Positions 35,537 to 44,370 of a stretch of DNA of 64,000 bases are shown here, in pieces; within the stretch, counting starts at the first letter, position 1; each line of letters opens with the position of its first letter. The notes under the pieces were generated by a model, which made no database searches, was not told the origin of the DNA, and was given only the letters and a program-made list of their open reading frames with translations. Origin of the DNA: Actinomadura sp. DC4 (GTDB taxonomy: Bacteria > Actinomycetota > Actinomycetes > Streptosporangiales > Streptosporangiaceae); NCBI RefSeq assembly GCF_030406325.1, contig NZ_JAUEQY010000035.1, positions 46,530 through 110,529 of the forward strand. The letters are read 5' to 3'. Made by a program: the position numbers and the translations under genes.

Positions 35537-36914
35537 CGCGGGCCGGTAGCAGGAGCGCCACCGGTACGGCGAGGGCGGTGAAGCCGAGCGACCACCAGAA
35601 GGCCTGGTCGAAGGCTGCCGCCTCGCTGTGCCCGGCGAGCCCGCGCTGCAGGATCACGGCCAGCACCGCGGCGCCGAACGAGCCGCCGACCTGCTGCATG
35701 ATCCGCGTGGTACTGCTCGCGTGGGGGATGTCGGCCCGGTCCAGTCCCTCGTACGCGGCGGCCATCACCGCGATCGTCGCGCCGCTCAGCCCGGCGCCGC
35801 GGACGACGAGGGAGAGGGCCAGCAGCAGTTCGCCGGTATGCGGGCCGGCTTCCGCGTACGCGACGGTGCCCAGGGCGGTGAGCACGGTGCCCGCGAGTAC
35901 GACCGGCCGGGCGCCGACGCGGTCGATGATCGTGCCCAGCGGGCGGCGGGTGAGCAGGCTGCCCAGGCCCTGCGGTGCCAGCAGCAGTCCCGCGGCGACC
36001 ACGCCCTGGCCGCGCACCTGCTGGTAGTAGAGCGGCAGCAGGAGCATCGCGCCGAACATCGACAGGCCCGAGAGGAACAGCAACGCCGAGGACGCGGCGA
36101 AGGACCGTACGCGGAAGAGCCGCAGGTCCACGATCGATCCGGTGCCGGTGGTGCGCAGGGCCCGTACGGTGAACGCGGTCAGCAACGCCAGGCCGGCCGC
36201 GAGCGGGACGACCACGGCAGCGTGGCCGAAGCCGCCGAGCGCGCCCACACGCGACAGCCCGTAGATGATCGCGGCGAGCGCGGGCGACAGGAGCAGCAGG
36301 CCCGGGAGGTCCAGCGGCTGGGGGCGCTCGTCGTTCGGGGTGTCGTCCGGGAGACCGCGCCAGGCCAGCGCCAGGGCCACGAGGCAGACCGGGACGTTGA
36401 CGTAGAAGATCCAGCGCCAGCTCGAACCGCCGACGATCAGGCCGCCGATGACCGGGCCGAGGATCGGTCCCACCAGCGCCGGAATCGTGATCGTGGACAT
36501 CAGCCGGCCGATCTGCCGCCCTCCGGCGGCCTGCATCAGCAGCGTCTGCAGGATCGGCAGCATCAGGCCGCCGCCGATCCCCTGCACGACCCGGAAGAAG
36601 ATCAGCGATCCGGCGTCCCAGGCGACCCCGCACAGCACCGACCCGGCCAGGAAGAGCGCGAGCGAGAGCAGCCACATCCGTTTCGCGCCGAACCGCCCGG
36701 CGAGCCACCCGGTCGCCGGGATGGTCATCGCCAGCGCCAGCAGGTAGGCCGTGACCACCCATTGGACCGCCGCGAGCGACGTGTGCAGGTCCCGGCCGAG
36801 CGTGCCGAGCGCGACGTTGACGATCGTGCTGTCCAGCAGCGGGGCCATCGCGCCGACGATGAGGATGCCGGCGAGCTTGAGCAGTGCCGGGTCCAGCCGT
36901 TCCGTTCGCGGCAT
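35523..36914 (-). CDS. MFS drug-efflux transporter (DHA2, 14-helix type)
   Basis: The 463-residue protein has the DHA2 motifs: LDSTIVNVALGTLGRDL in helix 1, WVVTAYLLALAMTIPATGWLAGRFGAKRM (motif A) and RVVQGIGGGLMLPI, with motif C near PALVGPILGPVIGG. The ATG at 36914 has GAGGAG seven bases upstream. It diverges from a TetR gene with two inverted repeats between them, the classic repressor-pump pair. It is expected to be a proton-coupled multidrug exporter. Confidence 0.9.
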   Translation of the reverse strand: MPRTERLDPALLKLAGILIVGAMAPLLDSTIVNVALGTLGRDLHTSLAAVQWVVTAYLLALAMTIPATGWLAGRFGAKRMWLLSLALFLAGSVLCGVAWDAGSLIFFRVVQGIGGGLMLPILQTLLMQAAGGRQIGRLMSTITIPALVGPILGPVIGGLIVGGSSWRWIFYVNVPVCLVALALAWRGLPDDTPNDERPQPLDLPGLLLLSPALAAIIYGLSRVGALGGFGHAAVVVPLAAGLALLTAFTVRALRTTGTGSIVDLRLFRVRSFAASSALLFLSGLSMFGAMLLLPLYYQQVRGQGVVAAGLLLAPQGLGSLLTRRPLGTIIDRVGARPVVLAGTVLTALGTVAYAEAGPHTGELLLALSLVVRGAGLSGATIAVMAAAYEGLDRADIPHASSTTRIMQQVGGSFGAAVLAVILQRGLAGHSEAAAFDQAFWWSLGFTALAVPVALLLPARASRT

Positions 36915-36931
36915 GTGTTTTCTCCTCAATA

Positions 36932-36948
36932 AGAGACGGGACGTCTCT
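36932..36948. promoter_or_regulatory. TetR operator 1 (pump side)
   Basis: AGAGACG-GGA-CGTCTCT is a perfect 7+7 inverted repeat 17 bases upstream of the MFS start. Confidence 0.7.
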
Positions 36949-36978
36949 AGTGCCGGGAGTGTAGGCTGCTTTCAATAG

Positions 36979-36993
36979 GAGACGCAAGGTCTC
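36979..36993. promoter_or_regulatory. TetR operator 2 (regulator side)
   Basis: GAGAC-N5-GTCTC repeats the half-site of operator 1, 16 bases before the TetR start. The two sites are 46 bases apart centre to centre. Confidence 0.65.
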
Positions 36994-37009
36994 TTAAGGA
37001 GGGGTCGCG

Positions 37010-37576
37010 GTGAGCGAAGACCTCAGGCGACGGCGGCGCGGCGTGGAGCTGGAGGACGCGATCCTGCGGGCCGCGTGGGACGAGCTGACCGCGGTCGGCT
37101 ACGCGCGCCTTTCCATGGAGGGCGTCGCCGAGCGGGCCCAGACCGGCAAGCAGGTGCTGTACCGCCGATGGCGCAACCGGGCCGAACTCGTCGTGGCCGC
37201 GATGCGCCACCATGCCGCGTCGATCGCGGACGACGTCCCCGACTCGGGGGAGCTACGCGGCGACGTCCTGGCGGTGCTCCATCGGATGACACGGCGCTTT
37301 CGGGAGGTCGGCCCGGAGGTCGTTCACGGGTTGATGGCGGAGGCCCGCGACCTCGGGCCGGAGTTCCTGTCGGTCATGGCGGACGTGATGGGCACGATCT
37401 TGAAGCGCGCGGCCGAACGCGGCGAGATCCGGACGGCGGCGGTCGGCCGCCGGGTCGCGACCCTGCCGATCGACCTCATGCGCCACGAAATACTGCTGAG
37501 CGTCGGCCCGATTCCAGAGAACGCCATGACCGAAATCGTGGACGCCGTCTTCCTCCCCCTGATCCGGTCCATTTAG
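37010..37576 (+). CDS. TetR-family regulator of the MFS pump
   Basis: The 188-residue protein has an N-terminal basic leader, a helix-turn-helix (AILRAAWDELTAVGYARLSMEGVAERA, then KQVLYRRWRNRAELVVAAM) and a TetR_C_16-like ligand domain. The GTG at 37010 has GGAGG upstream. It diverges from the MFS exporter over two GAGAC/GTCTC operators. Confidence 0.88.
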   Translation: MSEDLRRRRRGVELEDAILRAAWDELTAVGYARLSMEGVAERAQTGKQVLYRRWRNRAELVVAAMRHHAASIADDVPDSGELRGDVLAVLHRMTRRFREVGPEVVHGLMAEARDLGPEFLSVMADVMGTILKRAAERGEIRTAAVGRRVATLPIDLMRHEILLSVGPIPENAMTEIVDAVFLPLIRSI

Positions 37577-37668
37577 GACGCCAGCACGGGGATGATCAGT
37601 GTGAATACGGCCGCACGGCAGCCCTCGCAGCAGTAATCTCCCGTTAAGAACAATCGGGGGAGGTCGGC

Positions 37669-37794
37669 ATGGGCCAGCACGGGAACAAAAAGGCATGTGG
37701 CACATGCGGAGGAAAGGGGACGATACAGATAAATTTAGATGGCAAGAAACAGACGGTGTCATGTAACGCCTGCGGCGGGTCAGGGAAGGCATGA
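37669..37794 (+). CDS. Two-finger DnaJ-type zinc-motif mini-protein (41 aa)
   Basis: The ATG has GGGGGAGG six bases upstream. The protein has two CxxCGGxG motifs (CGTCGGKG at 10-17 and CNACGGSG at 32-39) separated by a short beta-like KGTIQINLDGKKQTV, the cysteine arrangement of a DnaJ zinc module. Its TGA overlaps the methyltransferase ATG (ATGA), so they are co-translated. The segment is AT-rich and contains the rare codon TTA, suggesting recent acquisition and possibly developmental control of translation. The role is unknown. Confidence 0.75.
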   Translation: MGQHGNKKACGTCGGKGTIQINLDGKKQTVSCNACGGSGKA

Positions 37795-38531
37795 GCGGAA
37801 TTTTCGGATTTCCCGGACTTCCACCCGTGGACCGGCACCTATTCATTCCTGATGATATCTGGATAATTCAGGATGGAAGATTTGTAAAACTGTCCCGCGG
37901 CGACGCGCGGGAAGAGTGGGAGCGTGTCGTGGCCTCCGACGAGGCGATCACGACGCAGCTCAAGGACGGCATGTGGCCGACCTCGTCATCGTCGGCTCCG
38001 TGGGTGATGGCACAGATGATCGACGCCCTGAAGCTCAGGCCCGGCCTCCGCGTCCTGGAGATCGGTACGGGCACGGGATACAACGCCGCGTGCATGGCGG
38101 AAGCGGGTGCTGAAGTCGTCTCGGTGGAGATCGACGAACGAATCGCCGAGCAGGCCCGGCGTAATCTACGGATTTCCGGCCATTCCGGCGTAGAGGTGAT
38201 CACCGGTGACGGCGAAGACGGCGCACCGCGAAAAGCACCGTTCGACCGTGTCATTTCCACCGGCGCCGCCCAGAACATCCCGTACGCCTGGGTCGGCCAG
38301 ACCCGCGACGGCGGTCTGATCGTGCTTCCCTACACGGGCGAAGCACACGAAGGGGCGATGGTCGTCCTCTCGGTGAGAGATGGCGTGGCCACCGGCGACG
38401 TTCAAGGTGAGGCGATATTCATGCCTCTCCGGGGCCAGCGCATCGGTCAGCGTGAATTGCAGGCCCTTGATTCACGAAAGTACTTTCAGATCGAGGTGAG
38501 CAGGTCAGGGCAGCGCATCACCACGGACTGA
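37791..38531 (+). CDS. Protein-L-isoaspartate O-methyltransferase-like (PCMT) enzyme
   Basis: The 246-residue protein has an N-terminal FIPDDIWI and EEWERVVASDEAITTQ, the SSSSAPW active-site-type serine patch, and SAM motif I VLEIGTGTGYNAACMAEAG near 84-102. Domain order fits the PCMT branch found with ribosomal peptide maturation (graspetide and FxLD-type) more than housekeeping repair, but no ATP-grasp or lanthionine gene is adjacent. It is co-translated with a zinc-motif mini-protein. The first 100 bases are AT-rich compared with neighbours. Confidence 0.75.
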   Translation: MSGIFGFPGLPPVDRHLFIPDDIWIIQDGRFVKLSRGDAREEWERVVASDEAITTQLKDGMWPTSSSSAPWVMAQMIDALKLRPGLRVLEIGTGTGYNAACMAEAGAEVVSVEIDERIAEQARRNLRISGHSGVEVITGDGEDGAPRKAPFDRVISTGAAQNIPYAWVGQTRDGGLIVLPYTGEAHEGAMVVLSVRDGVATGDVQGEAIFMPLRGQRIGQRELQALDSRKYFQIEVSRSGQRITTD

Positions 38532-38604
38532 CGTCATCTTCCGGTCGTGACGCGGCAGGTCGGACCGACGGCTTACGGGCCGCTGATCTCCAAGGCCGCC
38601 GCGG

Positions 38605-39174
38605 TCATGACCGCGGAGCCGTCTTGCGGAGCCGTTCCGTCAGACCCTGCTGCTCCTGACGGCTCAGGGCGTTCCACTCATCCCCCCTCTTCTCGCCGAG
38701 CGCGGCGAGGTCCTCCTCCCGTACGTGCCGGCGCAGCTTCTCCTTGAGTTCCGCGAACCGCTCCGGGGTCATCGGCTCGTTAATCATCACGGTCTCCTCG
38801 ATGAGTCTCAGGAGCTGCCGGGCGGAAGGCTCGGCGCCCAGGTCGTTCAGTACGTCCACAAGCCGCGTCCGCACCTCGGTGGCCTTGCGGATGCGTGACT
38901 CCACCTCGTCCAGCTGGCGGTGGAGCAGGCCGACGGGGTCGATCTCGCCGTCCAGGAGCGTTCCGATCTCCTCCAGCGAGATGCCCAGACTGCGCAGCGC
39001 GACGATGCGGTGCAGGCGCCGGACGTCGTCACCCGTGTAGCAGCGGTGGCCGCCCTCGGTCCGCGACTGCGGCGACAGCAGGCCGAGCCGGTCGTAATGG
39101 TGCAGCGTCCGGACCGTCAGTCCCGTCTCTCGGGCCAGCGAACCGATCCGCCACATCCCGTCATCTCGTGACAT
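38605..39174 (-). CDS. MerR-family regulator
   Basis: The MerR winged helix is at about 7-75 (WRIGSLARETGLTVRTLHHYDRLGLLSPQSRTEGGHRCYTGDD), followed by a long coiled dimer helix (LLHRQLDEVESRIRKATEVRTRLV) and a TipAS-like C-terminal segment. Starts at 39192, 39174 and 39156 are all possible; 39174 keeps a short leader. It lies downstream of an MFS gene on the same strand, with a dyad-like TTGAACCTGACGTTGGGGC just upstream. Confidence 0.87.
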   Translation of the reverse strand: MSRDDGMWRIGSLARETGLTVRTLHHYDRLGLLSPQSRTEGGHRCYTGDDVRRLHRIVALRSLGISLEEIGTLLDGEIDPVGLLHRQLDEVESRIRKATEVRTRLVDVLNDLGAEPSARQLLRLIEETVMINEPMTPERFAELKEKLRRHVREEDLAALGEKRGDEWNALSRQEQQGLTERLRKTAPRS

Positions 39175-39227
39175 GTCTCGAACGTAGAACATGCCCCAAC
39201 GTCAGGTTCAAGGCCGGCGAACAGCGG

Positions 39228-40643
39228 CTACGGCGCCGGACGACGGCGGGCGAACACGTCGAACACCGCGGCGCACAACGCGATCAGCACGAACGCCGTC
39301 ACGACGACCAGTCCATGGCGGAAGGCCTCCGCCCAGTCGCCGTGGGTGGTGCCGACGGCGGCGAAGAACACCGCGCCGACCGCCGCGATGCCGACCGCGG
39401 TGCCGATGCGCTGGCCCGTCTGCAGGACGCCGGCCGCGCTTCCGCCGCCCTCCGGTGGCACCTCGGACAAGGTGATCGCCTGGTTCGGTGAGATCACCAG
39501 GCCGCTGCCGATGCCGCCCACCAGCAGCGGGAGCGCGGTGGCCAGTGCGGCATGGTCGCCGGGCACCGCGCGTACGGTCAGGAACGTCGCGGCCAGGCCC
39601 AGGGCGACGAGTGCGAGGCCCACGGCGATCAGCGGCCGGCCGAACCTCGCCACGAGCCGCCCGCCGACCGTGGACCCGAACGCCGACCCCAGCGCGAACG
39701 GGGTGATCGCCAGGCCCGCGAGCAGGGCGCTGTAGTGCAGGCCGTTCTGCAGGTAGAGCGTGAAGATGAAGAAGATCGAGGTGAACCCGGCGAAGTAGAG
39801 CAGCGCGATCGCCGAGCCCAGCGCGTACGAGCGGAGGCGGAACAGCGACAGGTCCAGCAGCGGCTGGCGGTGCCGCCGTTCCCAGCCCAGGAACCCGGCG
39901 AGTACGACGACGGCGGCCGGGACGAGCAGCCACTTCACGCTGCCGTGCCACTGCTGCTCCTGCACGAAGGGCAGGAGCAGGGCGACCACGCCGACACCGA
40001 GGAGGATGACGCCGACCGGGTCCAGGCTCTCGCGCCGCCGGCCCTCACCCGGCGGGGGCAGGAGGCGCCAGGCCAGCGGCAGTGCGACCAGGCCGACCGG
40101 CACGTTGACGTAGAACACCCAGCGCCAGCCGTCCTGCGTACCCGCGAGGGAGATCAGCAGGCCGCCGAGGAGCGGGCCGGCCGCGGTGGCGATGCCGATC
40201 GTCGCGCCGAGGGCGCCGAAGGCCCGGCCGCGTTCCCGGCCGCGGAACAGGACCTGGATCAGGCCGGCGATCTGCGGGTTCAAGATGCCGGCCGCGACTC
40301 CCTGCACGAGCCGCGCGACGACCAGCCAGAGGACGGTACGCGCGAGCCCGCCGGCGGCGCTCGACAGCGTGAACAGCGCCAGCCCGGTCATGAACACCGC
40401 GCGGCGGCTGCGCGCGTCACCCAGCCGCCCGGCGGGCACGAGCGCCAGCCCGAACGCCACGGCGTACCCGCTGAGGATCCACTGCAGACCGTCCGGGGAC
40501 GCGCCGAGGCCCGACCGGATGGACGGCAACGCGACGTTGACGATACTGACGTCCAGCAAGGTCATGAACGCCGCGACCAGGCAGATCGTCAGGGCCTGCC
40601 AGCGGCGGTCGGGCGGCGTGCCGTCGGGCGGGTGAGCGGACAC
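39228..40643 (-). CDS. MFS drug-efflux transporter (DHA2 type)
   Basis: This is a 471-residue, 14-helix MFS protein with LLDVSIVNVALPSIRSGLG in helix 1, ILSGYAVAFGLALVPAGRLGD (motif A region), and GIGSGLVISPNQAITLSEVP in the second half. The GTG at 40643 with a GGGGGC site is preferred over the upstream frame. It is followed at 53 bases by the MerR gene, which may respond to the exported compound. Confidence 0.87.
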   Translation of the reverse strand: MSAHPPDGTPPDRRWQALTICLVAAFMTLLDVSIVNVALPSIRSGLGASPDGLQWILSGYAVAFGLALVPAGRLGDARSRRAVFMTGLALFTLSSAAGGLARTVLWLVVARLVQGVAAGILNPQIAGLIQVLFRGRERGRAFGALGATIGIATAAGPLLGGLLISLAGTQDGWRWVFYVNVPVGLVALPLAWRLLPPPGEGRRRESLDPVGVILLGVGVVALLLPFVQEQQWHGSVKWLLVPAAVVVLAGFLGWERRHRQPLLDLSLFRLRSYALGSAIALLYFAGFTSIFFIFTLYLQNGLHYSALLAGLAITPFALGSAFGSTVGGRLVARFGRPLIAVGLALVALGLAATFLTVRAVPGDHAALATALPLLVGGIGSGLVISPNQAITLSEVPPEGGGSAAGVLQTGQRIGTAVGIAAVGAVFFAAVGTTHGDWAEAFRHGLVVVTAFVLIALCAAVFDVFARRRPAP

Positions 40644-40725
40644 GCTGCCCCCAAACGCGTTATGTACGGATTCGTCCCCCGCAAATACCCCTACCCGTAC
40701 GACGCGGCCCATCCCGTTGCGTAGA

Positions 40726-42339
40726 TCACCCCGGCGGGGCGAAGCGCTCCTTCAGCTCGACCTTCCGCGTCTTGCCGGTCGGCGTCTTGGGCAGGGTTTC
40801 CACGATTTCCAGGCGCTGCGGCCAGTACAGTTCGGCCATGCCCGCCCCGGCGAGCGCGCGGTGCAGGTCTTCCAGCGTTACCGGGGACTCGGGCGAGACC
40901 GGTACCACCACGACGCAGACCGTCTCGTCCAGGTCCTGCTCCGGCAGGCCGACGACCGCCATCTCGCGCACCCCCGGGTGCCGGCCGATGATCGTCTCCA
41001 GGTCGGCGACCGGGACGATGTTCGCGTGCCGCAGGATCATGTCCGTGGCCCGGCCGGTGACACGGATGCCGCCGCGCCCGTCGGGCCGTACGAGGTCGTC
41101 GGTGTTGAACCAGCCGCCGGCATCGAGCTTGGCCGCGTACAGGCCCTCGCGCCGGTAGTAGCCCAGGCACTGCGTCGGGCCGCGCACCCACAGCACCCCC
41201 ACACCGTCGGACCGCTCGGACACCGGGTCGATCCGCAGCTCCATGTCCGCGATCGGGCTGCCGTCGCTGTGCGCCGCCCAGTCGTCGGGGTCCTCTGGCC
41301 GGCTGATCGTCACCGGCCCGTTCTCGGTCATCCCCCACAGCGAGAACAACCGCGTCTTGAAGACCTCCCGTACGTCGTCCACGAAGTACGGCGGGACCGG
41401 CGAGGAGCCGCAGACCAGCCACCGCAGCGCGGACAGGTCGCGCGGCGCGCGCCGCTGCTCGTCCATCAGCTCCTGGAGGGCGGGCGGGGCGATGTAGAGG
41501 AACGTGACGCCGTGGCGGGCCATGACATCGAGCACCACTGCAGGGTCGCGGGAATCCTGGAAGACCATCGTCCCGCCGAGCATCAGCGGCATCAGCATCC
41601 CCTGCGCTACACCCGTGTAGTGGGAGTACGACGCCGAGGTCGTCATCACGAGCGACCCGTCGAGCCCGAACACGCCGGCCTCGCCCCTGATCGCGGCGTG
41701 CAGAGTGTTCTGGCTGTGCAGGACGCCCTTGGACTCGCTGGTCGTACCCGAGGTGAACAGCAGGAGGTACGGGTCGTCGGGCCCGAGCTCGCGGGCGTCC
41801 AGCTCTCCGCCGTGGCTCTCCTCCCACGGCGTGTCGAAGAAGAACGATTCGAACGGCCGGGTGCCGTCCAGAGCGGGCCCGTCCGCGACCAGCACGCGTT
41901 CCAGGTCCGGCAGCCCGGCGGCCAGTTCGAGCCCGATCTCGGCCGGCCGGTCGCCGGCGTGCTCGGCCATGGTGACGAACACGCGGGCGCCGGAGACGCG
42001 GAGCATGGCCTCCAGCTGCCACCGGCGGTAGATCGGCATCAGCGGGCAGAACCGTACGCCGGCCCGCATGCAGCCGAGCGCGAGGACGGCCAGCTCCCAG
42101 CGGTCGGTGAGCTGGACCGCGAAGAAGTCTCCGGGCCGCAGGCCCAGCTCGACGAGGGCGGACGCGCACCGGTCGGTGAGCCGGGAGAGCTCGGCGTATC
42201 CGAGCACGCGGGTGCTGTCACCGGCGCCCCGGTGGACCGCGACGGCCGCCTTGTCCGGATGGTCCCGCGCCCCTCGCCGCAAGTCGTCGAGGAAGGTCTC
42301 GTCGCGCCACCAGCCACGGCGACGGTACGCGTCCGACAT
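40726..42339 (-). CDS. Acyl-CoA synthetase / AMP-dependent ligase
   Basis: This is a 537-residue ANL-superfamily adenylating enzyme. The P-loop is LLLFTSGTTSESKGVLHS near 178-195, the A5 motif LWGMTENGPV near 325, GGWFNTDDLVR (A7/A8) and the catalytic lysine near the end in KTPTGKTRKVELKE. It most resembles cyclohexanecarboxylate-CoA or medium/long-chain acyl-CoA ligases. It is a single gene ending 82 bases before the MFS start. The substrate is unknown. Confidence 0.9.
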   Translation of the reverse strand: MSDAYRRRGWWRDETFLDDLRRGARDHPDKAAVAVHRGAGDSTRVLGYAELSRLTDRCASALVELGLRPGDFFAVQLTDRWELAVLALGCMRAGVRFCPLMPIYRRWQLEAMLRVSGARVFVTMAEHAGDRPAEIGLELAAGLPDLERVLVADGPALDGTRPFESFFFDTPWEESHGGELDARELGPDDPYLLLFTSGTTSESKGVLHSQNTLHAAIRGEAGVFGLDGSLVMTTSASYSHYTGVAQGMLMPLMLGGTMVFQDSRDPAVVLDVMARHGVTFLYIAPPALQELMDEQRRAPRDLSALRWLVCGSSPVPPYFVDDVREVFKTRLFSLWGMTENGPVTISRPEDPDDWAAHSDGSPIADMELRIDPVSERSDGVGVLWVRGPTQCLGYYRREGLYAAKLDAGGWFNTDDLVRPDGRGGIRVTGRATDMILRHANIVPVADLETIIGRHPGVREMAVVGLPEQDLDETVCVVVVPVSPESPVTLEDLHRALAGAGMAELYWPQRLEIVETLPKTPTGKTRKVELKERFAPPG

Positions 42340-42528
42340 CGCTGCCTCCCGTTGAGCGATCCCGGGCGATTATCGCGGCTGGGTGATCACTTGAACACCC
42401 CGGCCCTTGTGACCGCCCGATGCCAGGCCAGGACTTGTCTCGCGGTCTCCGTTCGTGGCGAGCGGCGTCCAGGCGGTGCGTCGCGCAGCCGGACAGCGGC
42501 ACCTCGGGGCAGGCCCTAGTGTGGGGCG

Positions 42529-43266
42529 ATGCTGACGGTGGGGGTCGACCTCGCCGCGCAGCCGCAGCGGACGGCGGTCGCGTGGGTGGACTGGACGGCG
42601 GGCTCGTGCGAGGTCCGCGACGTACGGCTCGGCTGTGACGACGACGCCGTCGCGGGCGCACTGCGAGACGCAGACAAGTCCGGCGTCGACTGCCCGCTCG
42701 GCTGGCCGGTCCCCTTCGTGGACTTCGTCCGCGACCACGGCGCCGGTCACGTGGCGATCCCCTCCGGCGGCGACTGGCGCCGGGAGCTGACGATGCGGCG
42801 GACCGACCGCTTCGTCCAGGACCGCATCCGCATGACCCCCCTCAGCGTCTCCGCCGACAAGATCGGGCACGTGGCGATGCGCTGTGCGGCGCTGCTGGCC
42901 CGGCTGGCGAGCGAGGGACGGCCGGTCGACCGCGCGGGCGGCGGCCCGGTCGTCGAGGTGTACCCGGCGGCTTCCCTGCGCCTCTGGGGCCTCGACCACC
43001 GCAACTACAAGCGCGCGGCCAACGTCGTCCGGCTCGGCACGCTGGTCGACGCGCTGTGCGCCGCGGCGCCCTGGCTGGACCTCGGCCCGTACGAGGGGCT
43101 CTGCCGGACCTCCGACGACGCCACGGACGCGGTCGTCGCGGCGCTCACCGCGCGTGCGTGCGCCCTGGGCCGTACGACCGGCCCCGGGCCCGAAGCCGCC
43201 GGCGTAGCGCGGGTCGAAGGCTGGATCGCACTGCCCGAGGGCGGCCTGGACGCGCTCCGGCCCTGA
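42529..43266 (+). CDS. DUF429-family protein
   Basis: The 245-residue protein begins VGVDLAAQPQRTAVAWVDW, an RNase-H-like first strand with an aspartate, followed by GVDCPLGWPVPFVDFV, RRTDRFVQ and EVYPAASLRLWGL, the DUF429 blocks. The late CRTSDDATDAVVAALTARA supplies another acidic pair. DUF429 is predicted to be a nuclease-like fold; its biological role is not established. Confidence 0.82.
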   Translation: MLTVGVDLAAQPQRTAVAWVDWTAGSCEVRDVRLGCDDDAVAGALRDADKSGVDCPLGWPVPFVDFVRDHGAGHVAIPSGGDWRRELTMRRTDRFVQDRIRMTPLSVSADKIGHVAMRCAALLARLASEGRPVDRAGGGPVVEVYPAASLRLWGLDHRNYKRAANVVRLGTLVDALCAAAPWLDLGPYEGLCRTSDDATDAVVAALTARACALGRTTGPGPEAAGVARVEGWIALPEGGLDALRP

Positions 43267-43290
43267 CGGCACCCGTCCTACTCTGGGCGC

Positions 43291-43836
43291 ATGCGCACCC
43301 TGAGCACCGCGCGGCTCGAACTCCCGCCCTGGCGCGACGACTTCGAGGCCGACCTTCTCCGGCTCGCGTCCGACGAGCGGGTGGTGCGCTTCATCGGCGA
43401 CGGACGGCCCTGGACGCGGGAGCGCACGGCCGAACGGCACCGGAACTGTCTGCGGCACTGGGCCGAGCACGGCTTCGGCTGGCGCGCCATCATCGACCAG
43501 GGCGGGTTCGCCGGCGTCGCGGCGCTCAACCGTCTCGGCTCGGTCGTGCCCGGCATCGAGGAGGACGTGGTCGAGATCGGCTGGTGGGTCGACCCCCGCA
43601 CGTGGGGACGGGGCGTCGCCACCGAGGCCGCCCTCGCGCTGCGCGACGAGGCGTTCGGCGGGCTCGGCGCGGAGCGGCTCGCGGCGCGCTACCAGCTCGC
43701 CAACCCCGCCTCCGGCCGGATCATGGCCAAGATCGGCATGCGCGTCCACAGCGACCTCCCGGTTACGGAGGGACGGCCCGTACGGGTGTACGAACTCGGG
43801 CGTACGGACTGGCAGGAGCTGCGAGCCCAGGTTTGA
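43291..43836 (+). CDS. GNAT N-acetyltransferase (RimJ/RimL-like)
   Basis: The 181-residue protein has an N-terminal RTLSTARLELPPW and the acetyl-CoA motif A EIGWWVDPRTWGRGVATEAALA near 95-115, with the later YQLANPASGRIMAKIGM. It is a member of the ribosomal-protein or small-molecule acetyltransferase branch. It lies 24 bases after the DUF429 gene. The acceptor is unknown. Confidence 0.87.
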   Translation: MRTLSTARLELPPWRDDFEADLLRLASDERVVRFIGDGRPWTRERTAERHRNCLRHWAEHGFGWRAIIDQGGFAGVAALNRLGSVVPGIEEDVVEIGWWVDPRTWGRGVATEAALALRDEAFGGLGAERLAARYQLANPASGRIMAKIGMRVHSDLPVTEGRPVRVYELGRTDWQELRAQV

Positions 43837-43901
43837 CACCGGACCTAACGGGCATTCCGGAAGCTTTGATCGAGCCGACCGTACGACGAGAGGAGGCTCC
43901 T

Positions 43902-44162
43902 ATGAGCGATTCGACACCCGGCGGGCCGGCACCGTTGAGGCGCGAGCCGCAGGTTCTGGGCGCCGACGAGATGATCGTGTACGAGGCGATCGCCACGCTG
44001 CGCAGGCCCCTGGGCACCGGGGACCTGACCGCGACCACGGGTCTGGACGAGGACGTCGTCCAGGCCGCGGTCGACCGCCTGACCGAGCTGGAGATGGTCG
44101 AGAACGGCGGGGACGGCGTGCGCATCGGACAGAACGACTGGGACGTGAGGGGCGCCCGGTAA
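43902..44162 (+). CDS. Small winged-helix-like protein (86 aa)
   Basis: The ATG at 43902 has AGGAGG upstream. After a disordered Gly/Pro tail, residues 27-75 look like a winged helix: EMIVYEAIATLRRPLGTGDLT, TGLDEDVVQAAVDRLTELEMV, then a short wing. It may bind DNA or act as a protein adaptor. No family name is recognised. Confidence 0.6.
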   Translation: MSDSTPGGPAPLRREPQVLGADEMIVYEAIATLRRPLGTGDLTATTGLDEDVVQAAVDRLTELEMVENGGDGVRIGQNDWDVRGAR

Positions 44163-44169
44163 GACGCGT

Positions 44170-44200
44170 GGCCGCGGCGGTGTGCCGCACCGCCGCGGCC
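44170..44200 (+). terminator. Terminator hairpin
   Basis: A 13-bp perfect stem (GGCCGCGGCGGTG and complement) with a five-base loop lies eight bases after the small winged-helix gene. Confidence 0.7.
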
Positions 44201-44370
44201 GCTCACGTCGTACGTACGCCGATATCGATATGCCGTCATGTGACAAAAAGTAGTTGCTCAATGACAGAATGTAGCCGATGGGCTCGGAGACGTCGGCGGG
44301 GCGCATCACGGCCCTGACTTCTTCGTGGGGTTCGTTCCTGATCCCGGCGTAACGCGACAGGAAACCCCCC

